Below are positions 1 through 5,451 of a stretch of DNA of 5,451 bases, one piece after another. The position numbers and the translations under genes were made by a program. The DNA is from an uncultured Clostridia bacterium (GTDB lineage Bacteria > Bacillota > Clostridia > Oscillospirales > Acutalibacteraceae). Position 1 is the stretch's first letter; every line of letters starts with the position of its first letter. The notes beneath the pieces were generated by a model that saw only the letters and a list, made by a program, of their open reading frames with translations, searched no databases and was not told where the DNA came from. The stretch covers positions 1 through 5,451 of the forward strand of contig CAMBQD010000080.1 in NCBI GenBank assembly GCA_945869905.1, given 5' to 3'.

Positions 1-30
1 AAAAAGAGCAACCAAACGGTTGCTCTTTTT
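1..30 (-). terminator. Strong intrinsic terminator after the LCP gene
   Basis: A perfect 13-bp inverted repeat lies at 1-13 and 18-30 with a 4-nt loop. Its core is GAGCAACC/GGTTGCTC, extended by five A-T pairs. It begins 3 nt after the LCP stop codon. On the minus strand the stem ends in a run of T at the window edge, so it should end the gyrase/LCP transcript. The plus strand also ends in a T run (25-31), so the element is symmetric and could also stop transcription arriving from the left. What lies beyond position 1 is not visible. Confidence 0.92.
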
Positions 31-33
31 TAT

Positions 34-1572
34 TTACTGTCCCATTGAAATATAATCAGGTCTGTTTTCATTAAGCTGAATATTTGACTTGCCGTAAATT
101 TTCATCTGCAGCTCATAGGCGTCCTTTGGTATATCTGCAATCCAAATCCAGTTGTTGTAGCTGACGGAGAAATTCTGACCTCCCTTGCAGTTTTCCTCCT
201 TGGGAACATTTACGGAATCAAGCTGATAGCTCAGCCAGCCGTCCCTGAGAGCAAGGTTACCGATTGAAATAATCTCCTTTTTTGTATAGCTGGTCTTGGT
301 ATACTGTGAAAGCTGATTAACCATTTTTACGGTGTCTATTGTGCCGGCACTCTTTGCTTTGTTTAAAAGCTCTGTTAAAACGGCCTTCTGCCTGTTTGCC
401 CTTGCGCCGTCGGAGTCAATGTGTCTTATTCTGCAATAGGCAAGTGACTGTATGCCGTCAAGTTTCATAACTCCTTCGCTTCCCTCAAAGGTTTTTTCAA
501 TATAAACCTCTCCCACGTCGCCGTAGGTGTATGGGTGATTGTTTATCTCGTTTATCTCTGCCTCTGTGATATTGATATCAACACCGCCCAAGGCGTCAAT
601 AATTTTCGGAAAGCTTGCAAAGTTAACCACTGCATATCCGTCAACAGCAATCTTATAATATCTTTCAAGAGTGTGAATATAGGTTTCAAGTCCGCCCATG
701 CTTGCCGACTCGTTTATCTTTCCGTAATGGCCCTCACCGTCAACCTCATAATAAACGTACAAATCACGCAAAACGGAGGTAAGGTGAATTGTGCCTGTGT
801 CAATATTTATGCTGGCAAGTATTGCAGAATCGGCACGTGAAACATCGGATATTTTCTCCTCGCGTGTGTCCTCGCCGATTAAAAGAATATTAAGCACATG
901 GGATGAACGCACGGGGTCACCGTTTTGATACCAGTATTTAAGATATTCCTTATAGCTGTAAACGTCATATGCAGACTGCTCCTCTATAACGGGAAAATCC
1001 TCCTGCAAAAAGTCCATTCCATCATAGTACTGCATAACATTGTACTGGTCGTCGTCATCGTCGGCAACATTTTTCAGCACATTATTTATAAAAATACCTG
1101 CTGCAATACCGGCAGCAACAATAAGAATTACAAGAATAATTATTACTGCTTTAACTATTTTTCCTTTTTTTGTTTTGAAAAACTTTTCTTTGGCAGGCTT
1201 TTCCTCTTTCTCCGGGAAAGGCACCTCGTCAGGTGTTTCGGCAATTTTAAGAATATCTATCATATCGCCGTTTTCCTGCTGTTCTTCCTCAACAGACTCG
1301 GCACTGTTCTGCTCCGGCTCTTCATTGTCGACCGGCACGTCATCAGTTTCGGAAACAATATCGGTATCAGCCACAGGGTCCTCCTGCTTTTCTTCGGGTG
1401 CTTTCTCTTTAATTTCAAAGCCTTCCTCCGGCACAGGCTCGTTTTCCTCGCCGTCAGACTCAGGCACCGGCTGATTTTCCGTATCCTCCTGCTTTAAAGC
1501 TTTTTCCTGCTCTTCTCTGCGTTTTTTCACTTCAGAAAGGATATCGTCTATACTGTATGACTCTTTCTCCAA
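34..1572 (-). CDS. LCP (LytR-CpsA-Psr) family membrane protein, probable wall glycopolymer transferase
   Basis: The protein has 512 residues. Family members attach undecaprenyl-linked anionic glycopolymers (teichoic acid, capsule) to peptidoglycan on the outer face of the membrane; the polymer used here is unknown. Residues 1-138 form a cytoplasmic head very rich in Glu/Asp/Pro, with SIDDILSEVKKRREEQ near the start and two PVPE copies. A single transmembrane helix spans about 139-163, after KTKKGK, giving an N-in topology. A DDDDD run follows at 171-175. The LCP domain is about 227-400: NILLIGEDTRE, Asp248 in RADSAIL, Arg269-Asp270, GKINES (Lys285), LGGVDI, then RIRHIDSD with Arg381/Arg383 and RANRQ with Arg394. 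The C-terminal part, about 401-512, is typical of clostridial members. The start is TTG: an in-frame TAA lies two codons upstream, AGAGGAG sits 8 nt away, and the next Met is residue 104. The acidic head is longer than usual for the family. Confidence 0.93.
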   Translation of the reverse strand: MEKESYSIDDILSEVKKRREEQEKALKQEDTENQPVPESDGEENEPVPEEGFEIKEKAPEEKQEDPVADTDIVSETDDVPVDNEEPEQNSAESVEEEQQENGDMIDILKIAETPDEVPFPEKEEKPAKEKFFKTKKGKIVKAVIIILVILIVAAGIAAGIFINNVLKNVADDDDDQYNVMQYYDGMDFLQEDFPVIEEQSAYDVYSYKEYLKYWYQNGDPVRSSHVLNILLIGEDTREEKISDVSRADSAILASINIDTGTIHLTSVLRDLYVYYEVDGEGHYGKINESASMGGLETYIHTLERYYKIAVDGYAVVNFASFPKIIDALGGVDINITEAEINEINNHPYTYGDVGEVYIEKTFEGSEGVMKLDGIQSLAYCRIRHIDSDGARANRQKAVLTELLNKAKSAGTIDTVKMVNQLSQYTKTSYTKKEIISIGNLALRDGWLSYQLDSVNVPKEENCKGGQNFSVSYNNWIWIADIPKDAYELQMKIYGKSNIQLNENRPDYISMGQ

Positions 1573-1580
1573 TGGTTACA

Positions 1581-1587
1581 CTCCTCT
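1581..1587 (-). promoter_or_regulatory. Shine-Dalgarno site fixing the LCP TTG start
   Basis: The minus strand reads AGAGGAG, then 8 nt, then TTG at 1572. No ATG or GTG in frame lies near it, and a TAA codon at 1576-1578 closes the frame upstream. The TTG is therefore the only start served by this site. Confidence 0.85.
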
Positions 1588-1598
1588 TTGCAGGTTTT

Positions 1599-1627
1599 TT
1601 GACATTATACAACAAATGGTATTTAAT
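1599..1627 (+). promoter_or_regulatory. Candidate antisense-directed sigma-A promoter
   Basis: On the plus strand a perfect TTGACA (1599-1604) is followed after exactly 17 nt by TTTAAT (1622-1627), one mismatch from TATAAT. Transcription would begin near 1634 and run into the 3' end of gyrA in antisense. The element overlaps the candidate LCP promoter on the other strand, so the two would exclude each other. No plus-strand gene follows. AT-rich DNA can give such matches by chance. Confidence 0.3.
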
Positions 1628-1632
1628 TTCCA
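1604..1632 (-). promoter_or_regulatory. Candidate sigma-A promoter for the LCP gene
   Basis: On the minus strand a perfect TATAAT (1604-1609) lies 17 nt downstream of TGGAAA (1627-1632), which matches TTGACA at four of six positions. Transcription would start near 1597, giving a leader of about 25 nt that contains the AGAGGAG site. A second possible -35, a perfect TTGACA at 1659-1664, sits 18 nt from a weaker TTTATT (1635-1640). Assignment rests on consensus matching only. Confidence 0.5.
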
Positions 1633-1690
1633 TAAATAAATTGTAAATAACACTCTTATGTCAAAAACCTTTATTCAGCCTTTCCAGTCA

Positions 1691-4189
1691 TCACTCCTGC
1701 GTCAGGCTGTTTTCTTCTGCGTCCTCTGCCTGTAAAGGCTCCTCTTCACTCTCAATTTTATCAACAACGGACAGGGTTGCCACCTTGTCACCGTCATTGA
1801 TTTTCATAACCTTAACACCCTTTGAAGGTCTGAGGAAGGTGGAAATCTGAGCAGCCGGAGTACGTATGATAATTCCCTCAGAGGAAATCATAATAACATC
1901 ATTGTCATCATTAACAGGTGCAATCATTGCCACCTTGCCGTACTGCTCGGTACGGTAGTTGATAAGTCCCTTGCCGGCTCTGGACTGGATACGGTAATCG
2001 CCAAAGCTGCTCTTTCTGCCATAGCCTGTTTCGGAAACGGTAAGCAGCTCGTAGCCCTCACGCTCAACGGCAAAGCCCACAACATAGTCGCCTTCGCCAA
2101 GCTGAATTGCTTTTACTCCTCTTGCAGTTCTGCCGATAAGACGTGCATCTGCCTCCTTAAAGCAAATGCTCATACCGTCGTGAGTTGCAACAATGAGGTT
2201 CCTTTCACCGTCGGTGATATCAACCCAGGAAAGCTCGTCGCCCTCGTCAAGATTAATGGCAATAATACCTGTTTTTCTAATGTTGCGGTACTGGTCAAGG
2301 GCAGTCCTTTTAATAATACCGTTTCTTGTCACCATACACAGATAGGTTCTGTCCTCTTCCTTTGGCACCTTAACCATTGCACTGACCTGCTCGCCGTTTT
2401 CAAGAGGAAGAATGTTAACCACGTTCATACCCTTGCTGGTACGTGAAGCCTCAGGAATTTCATAGCCCTTAAGCTTGAACACCTTGCCCTTGTTGGTGAA
2501 AATCATTATGAAGTCGTGGGTAGAGCAGGAGAACATTGTTTTTGCCACATCCTCTTCACGTCTGGTCATACCCATAATACCGCGTCCGCCACGGTTTTGT
2601 GACTTATATGTGTCAACGGTCTGGCGTTTCATATATCCCTTTTCGGTAAGTGTAAGGATACATTCCTCAACGGGAATTAAGTCCTCATCCTCCACATCGC
2701 CGCTAAAGCCGGAAATTTCAGTCCTTCTTTCGTCACCGAACCTGTCACCGATGGCCCTTGTTTCAGCCTTGATAATATCGTTAATTCTTTCCTCGTGTGC
2801 AAGGATGTCAAGGAAATCCTTAATTTTTTCATGAAGCTCGTCTAACTCATTTAATATTTTTTCAATTTCAAGTCCGGCAAGCTGACCAAGACGGTAAGCC
2901 ACAATTGCACTTGCCTGCGGGTCGTCAAAGCCAAACCGGTCCATAATTGCCTGCTTTGCCTCAGCCTGTCCGCCCTTGCAGGCACGGATGGTTGCAATAA
3001 CCTCGTCAACAATGTCAATTGCCTTGGCAAGTCCCTCTAAAATATGGGCTCTTTCCTGTGCCTTGTTAAGGTCAAATACTGTTCTTCTTCTGACAATATC
3101 CTTTTGGAAGGCAATGTATTTTTCAAGTATTTCCTTAAGGGTAAGCACCTTTGGCACACCGTCGTCCAGCGCCAGTAAAATTGCACCGAAGGTAACCTGC
3201 ATATCTGTCATTTTATAAAGATTGTTAAGCACAACCTGTGCATTGGCGTCACGCTTAACAACTATTTCAATGTGCATACCTCTGCGGTCGGAATAGTCCT
3301 GAACGTCGGCAACGCCCTCAAGCCTTTTTTCCTTTACCAGCTCGGCAATTCTTGTGATAAGCCTTGCCTTGTTAACGCCGTAGGGAATTTCGCTTACAAC
3401 AATTTTAAAGCGGTCGCCTCTGGTTTCCACTATTTCAGCCTTAGCCCTTACGTATATTTTTCCTCTGCCTGTGGCATATGCCTCACGTATACCCTTGGCA
3501 CCCATAATTATACCGCCGGTGGGGAAGTCAGGGCCCTTGATATGCTCCATCAAATCCTCAAGCTCAGCGTCGGGATTATCAATAAGACAGCACATACCCT
3601 CAATAACCTCTTTCATATTGTGAGGGGGAATGTTTGTCGCCATACCAACGGCAATACCTGATGTGCCGTTTACAAGCAGATTCGGAAAACGTGCCGGAAG
3701 AACAGTAGGCTCCTTGCCGTTGTCATCAAAGTTAGGTGCAAAATCAACGGTGTCCTTCTTTATATCCTCCAGCATTTTCATAGATATTTTACTCATTCTG
3801 CTTTCGGTATAACGGTAAGCGGCAGGAGGGTCGCCGTCAATGGAGCCAAAGTTGCCGTGGCCGTCAACAAGGGGATGCCTCATTGAAAAGGGCTGGGCAA
3901 GCCTTACCATTGCGTCATATACGGACGCGTCACCGTGGGGGTGATAATGTCCCAGCACTTCGCCGACGGTGGTGGCGCATTTCCTGTAAGGATTTGTAGG
4001 ATAAAGATTGTTATCATACATTGCATACAGTATTCTCCTGTGGACAGGCTTAAGTCCGTCACGCACGTCAGGCAGAGCACGGCTGACAATAACACTCATT
4101 GAGTAGTCAAGGAAAGCCTTTCTTATCTCTGTGCTGATTTCCACATCAACGATTTTTTGATTGTCATAGCGAATTTCGTTATTATCCAT
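1691..4189 (-). CDS. gyrA: DNA gyrase subunit A
   Basis: The protein has 832 residues, full length for the family. With GyrB it forms the A2B2 type II topoisomerase that introduces negative supercoils using ATP; GyrA does the DNA cleavage and wrapping. The N-terminal breakage-reunion part runs to about 490: LDYSMSVIVSRALPDVRDGLKPVHRR (28-52, opening of the family signature), the helix-turn-helix with HPHGD (83-87), and catalytic Tyr127 after Arg126 in AAYRYTE. The six-bladed C-terminal wrapping domain (about 505-810) begins with a GyrA box read as QNRGGRG (531-537). That box and the gyrB neighbour favour GyrA over ParC. The tail (812-832) is acidic. The ATG is preceded by GGAGG at 8 nt. Ala88 and Ser89 occupy the positions of E. 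coli Ser83 and Ala84, and Asp92 that of Asp87. Leu79 and Tyr125 replace two Met residues of the S. aureus pocket. The gene follows the second YcxB-like gene after 34 nt. Confidence 0.98.
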   Translation of the reverse strand: MDNNEIRYDNQKIVDVEISTEIRKAFLDYSMSVIVSRALPDVRDGLKPVHRRILYAMYDNNLYPTNPYRKCATTVGEVLGHYHPHGDASVYDAMVRLAQPFSMRHPLVDGHGNFGSIDGDPPAAYRYTESRMSKISMKMLEDIKKDTVDFAPNFDDNGKEPTVLPARFPNLLVNGTSGIAVGMATNIPPHNMKEVIEGMCCLIDNPDAELEDLMEHIKGPDFPTGGIIMGAKGIREAYATGRGKIYVRAKAEIVETRGDRFKIVVSEIPYGVNKARLITRIAELVKEKRLEGVADVQDYSDRRGMHIEIVVKRDANAQVVLNNLYKMTDMQVTFGAILLALDDGVPKVLTLKEILEKYIAFQKDIVRRRTVFDLNKAQERAHILEGLAKAIDIVDEVIATIRACKGGQAEAKQAIMDRFGFDDPQASAIVAYRLGQLAGLEIEKILNELDELHEKIKDFLDILAHEERINDIIKAETRAIGDRFGDERRTEISGFSGDVEDEDLIPVEECILTLTEKGYMKRQTVDTYKSQNRGGRGIMGMTRREEDVAKTMFSCSTHDFIMIFTNKGKVFKLKGYEIPEASRTSKGMNVVNILPLENGEQVSAMVKVPKEEDRTYLCMVTRNGIIKRTALDQYRNIRKTGIIAINLDEGDELSWVDITDGERNLIVATHDGMSICFKEADARLIGRTARGVKAIQLGEGDYVVGFAVEREGYELLTVSETGYGRKSSFGDYRIQSRAGKGLINYRTEQYGKVAMIAPVNDDNDVIMISSEGIIIRTPAAQISTFLRPSKGVKVMKINDGDKVATLSVVDKIESEEEPLQAEDAEENSLTQE

Positions 4190-4197
4190 TCTGTATT

Positions 4198-4202
4198 CCT
4201 CC
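4198..4202 (-). promoter_or_regulatory. gyrA Shine-Dalgarno site with an adjacent small hairpin
   Basis: GGAGG lies 8 nt before the gyrA ATG. Directly upstream, 4203-4218 can fold as a 6-bp stem (GACTTC/GGAGTC, one G-U pair) with loop CAAG. In the alternative, CTTCC of the 5' arm can pair with the GGAGG site itself. The ribosome site is firm; a regulatory role for the hairpin is only a possibility. Confidence 0.8.
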
Positions 4203-4223
4203 GACTCCCTTGGAAGTCATTTT

Positions 4224-4745
4224 TTACTTTACAAGCATATAATTTTGATTTTTGCTTAAGGTCTTTTTTACATATTCCCGATACTCGTCAGGTATTATTT
4301 TCTTCGGTAAAATTTTTACCTCGTTTGAAATAAAGAAATAGTAATATTCTTCGGTTTCATATATAACCGTCATTACAGAATACGGGTAAATACAAACCGT
4401 TCCTGCCTCATTTTGTGCGGGAATATTTTTTATTTCCACTGCCTTATCATCAAGAATTATCTCATTCTGTCCCAAATAAGAGGCATCAAGGGATATCGTT
4501 TTGTTAATTCTTTTTTTAGGTGCTATCTTAACGCTGTAAAAGGTTGATATCGCCTCTGCAACGATAAATGCCGCCGCAATAATCAGCATAAAATAGGATT
4601 TATTGGCAACTGCGTCATATACGCCGTTGGCAAGTATCAGCAGGCATATAAAATAAGTGAAAAACACATTCTTGTTTCTTTTAATGTTAAAGCTTTCAAA
4701 GGCCAAATAGTCGTCAATGGTAAGGGAATAGGTGAATTTTGCCAT
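4224..4745 (-). CDS. YcxB-like membrane protein, second of a tandem pair
   Basis: The protein has 173 residues and no known function. The N-terminus FTYSLTIDDYLAFESFNIKRNK resembles the opening of YcxB-type proteins. Two predicted membrane helices (about 26-43 and 50-70) have basic residues on either side (IKRNK before, KKR after), suggesting a hairpin with both ends in the cytoplasm. The C-terminal part (about 92-165) has the small beta-rich pattern of the YcxB-like C-terminal domain: NEIILDDKAVEIKN, YPYSVMTVIYETEEYYYFFI, then ILPKKIIPDEY. The ATG overlaps the stop of the upstream gene by one base (TAATG) and has AGGAGG 10 nt upstream, so translation is probably coupled. It sits 34 nt before gyrA. 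The family assignment is from pattern recognition, not a search; a role linked to gyrase is unproven. Confidence 0.8.
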   Translation of the reverse strand: MAKFTYSLTIDDYLAFESFNIKRNKNVFFTYFICLLILANGVYDAVANKSYFMLIIAAAFIVAEAISTFYSVKIAPKKRINKTISLDASYLGQNEIILDDKAVEIKNIPAQNEAGTVCIYPYSVMTVIYETEEYYYFFISNEVKILPKKIIPDEYREYVKKTLSKNQNYMLVK

Positions 4746-5242
4746 TATCCTTTTCCCTCCTCAACCTTAACGTGCTGTCTTATAATACTCATTATGCCCT
4801 CCAGCTGAGAACCGCCGTACCTTTCCTTGCTGATAACGGCAATGCCCTTTCTGTAGGTGGGCAAAATTTGAATATTTGACGGTGTTTCCTTCACTGCAAA
4901 CACACTTTGCCAGGGAACAAATATTTTTTCATAGCTGTTGATAAGCTCCATACCTTCGTCATAAAGGCGCAGTGTATGCTCGCCGCTTTGTATGGGTGAA
5001 ATGGTGTAGTTTCTTATTATCAGCTTTTTTTCAGAGCCCTCCATTATAAATCCCATTGTAATGAAAAATGCGGCAAACACATAAAACATATAATTAAGTT
5101 TAAAAATAATTGAAGCTATGATTATAAGAATTGCAAATAAAATTGCTTTTGATGCAAGGTGCTGATTCATTGAACCCTTTTTCTTTTTGTACTTAAGTCC
5201 GATGAAATATTCCTCGCCTGTCATTTTAAAGGTTAAATTCAT
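4745..5242 (-). CDS. YcxB-like membrane protein, first of a tandem pair
   Basis: The protein has 165 residues and no known function. Its plan matches the next gene: a short N-terminus (LTFKMTGEEYFIGLKYKKKKG), two adjacent membrane helices (about 31-48 and 50-67), then a soluble domain (about 89-157). That domain carries LRLYDEGMELINS, KIFVPWQSVFAVKETPSNIQILPTYRKGIAVISKERYG, the pattern of the YcxB-like C-terminal domain. Basic flanks on both sides of the helix pair place both ends in the cytoplasm. The ATG lies only 2 nt after the gyrB stop and no clear Shine-Dalgarno site precedes it (GTGTAATT), so it probably depends on ribosomes finishing gyrB. The two proteins look like diverged paralogues that may act together. 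No catalytic residues are evident. Confidence 0.8.
   Translation of the reverse strand: MNLTFKMTGEEYFIGLKYKKKKGSMNQHLASKAILFAILIIIASIIFKLNYMFYVFAAFFITMGFIMEGSEKKLIIRNYTISPIQSGEHTLRLYDEGMELINSYEKIFVPWQSVFAVKETPSNIQILPTYRKGIAVISKERYGGSQLEGIMSIIRQHVKVEEGKG
4756..4761 (-). promoter_or_regulatory. Shine-Dalgarno site of the second YcxB-like gene
   Basis: AGGAGG lies within the last codons of the upstream gene, 10 nt before the overlapping TAATG. This strong site contrasts with the absence of one before the first gene of the pair. The second protein may therefore be made independently of, or in excess over, the first. Confidence 0.7.
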
Positions 5243-5244
5243 AA

Positions 5245-5451
5245 TTACACATCAAGATTCTCTACAAATTTAGCATTCTTTTCAATAAATTCACGTCTGG
5301 GCTCAACATTGTCGCCCATAAGGATTGAGAAATTCTCAGACGCTCTTTGTGCGTCCTCAACGGTAACCCTCAGCATTGTTCTGAATTCAGGGTCCATTGT
5401 GGTTTCCCAAAGCTGATTGGGGTCCATTTCACCAAGACCTTTATAACGCTG
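5245..5451 (-). CDS. gyrB: DNA gyrase subunit B, C-terminal end (partial)
   Basis: The reading frame is open to the window edge and gives the last 68 residues of GyrB, beginning QRYKGLGEMDPNQLWETTMDP. This is the highly conserved C-terminal motif of type IIA topoisomerase B subunits, which contacts GyrA and DNA. It continues with FRTMLRVTVEDA and ends FIEKNAKFVENLDV, followed by TAA. GyrB supplies the ATPase and TOPRIM parts of gyrase; both lie outside the window. ParE shares the QRYKGLGEM motif, but the downstream gyrA in the same unit supports GyrB. The Met codon at 5425-5427 is internal, not a start. Confidence 0.95.
   Translation of the reverse strand, partial: QRYKGLGEMDPNQLWETTMDPEFRTMLRVTVEDAQRASENFSILMGDNVEPRREFIEKNAKFVENLDV

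Larger units (their letters stand above)
1592..1670. repeat. Imperfect inverted repeat in the gyrA-LCP intergenic region
   Basis: The left arm AGGTTTTTTGACAT (1592-1605) is matched in reverse complement by ATGTCAAAAACCT (1658-1670). The only difference is one extra T. The arms are 52 nt apart, and both carry a TTGACA box pointing inward. An inner imperfect palindrome (ATGG...CCAT, 1616-1633) lies between them. There is no T run after either arm, so it does not look like a terminator. It could be an operator, a pair of binding sites, or chance symmetry of promoter boxes. Confidence 0.6.

Noticed and set aside
1048..1062. GAC/GAT codon run encoding five Asp, considered as a simple-sequence phase-variable tract
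   Set aside because: It is only five codons with mixed GAC and GAT, in frame, and a triplet change would not shift the frame. It is more likely just an acidic patch after the membrane helix.
535..1497. Three plus-strand open frames of 101 to 190 codons opposite the LCP gene
   Set aside because: They lie antisense to a well-supported gene, overlap each other in different frames, and have no family-like sequence. The Leu/Phe/Val-rich and Ser-rich composition mirrors the acidic and Lys-rich codons of the LCP head.
1592..1670. The intergenic inverted repeat read as a gyrA terminator
   Set aside because: The arms are AT-rich, the loop is 52 nt, and neither arm is followed by a proper T run.
2180..3812. 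Several plus-strand open frames opposite gyrA
   Set aside because: They are shadows of the conserved gyrA frame, with no recognisable domains and no convincing ribosome sites.
3904..4095. Minus-strand 63-codon frame inside the 5' part of gyrA
   Set aside because: It is out of frame within the most conserved part of gyrA and resembles no known protein.
4181..4219. A 12-codon minus-strand frame starting just after the YcxB-like stop and ending inside the first codons of gyrA
   Set aside because: It has no Shine-Dalgarno site (AAAGTAAAAA precedes it), and its body is the gyrA ribosome site and hairpin. It is probably fortuitous.
1..5451. Search for CRISPR repeats, tRNA genes, riboswitches, insertion sequences and phage genes
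   Set aside because: No regularly spaced repeats, cloverleaf-like sequences, transposase or phage proteins were seen, and nearly all the DNA is occupied by ordinary genes.

Overview
The window looks like part of a chromosomal housekeeping region from a low-to-moderate-GC Gram-positive bacterium, probably an anaerobic Clostridia member and possibly Oscillospirales/Ruminococcaceae. The reasons are the gyrB-to-gyrA gene order, the protein flavour of the LCP-family wall enzyme, strong purine-rich Shine-Dalgarno sites and AT-rich intergenic DNA. Genus cannot be fixed from the sequence alone.

All supported genes are on the minus strand, so transcription runs from the right edge to the left. In that order: the 3' end of gyrB (5245-5451, cut by the window edge); two short tandem membrane proteins of the YcxB-like type (4745-5242 and 4224-4745); full-length gyrA (1691-4189); a 118-bp AT-rich intergenic region with promoter-like elements inside an imperfect inverted repeat; an LCP (LytR-CpsA-Psr) family protein (34-1572) starting at TTG; and a strong intrinsic terminator (1-30).

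GyrB, the two YcxB-like genes and GyrA are packed like an operon: a 2-nt gap, a 1-nt TAATG overlap and a 34-nt gap. The two gyrase subunits are therefore probably co-transcribed with two small membrane proteins of unknown role between them. The LCP gene can be read by readthrough from gyrA, since no terminator separates them, and probably also from its own promoter.

I see no mobile element, CRISPR array, RNA gene or obvious new defence system. The points most worth following are the paired YcxB-like genes inside the gyrase operon, the drug-pocket residues of GyrA (Ala at the Ser83 position; Leu and Tyr at two pocket positions that are Met in S. aureus), the symmetric gyrA-LCP intergenic region with overlapping back-to-back promoter-like sequences, and the long acidic cytoplasmic head of the LCP protein.
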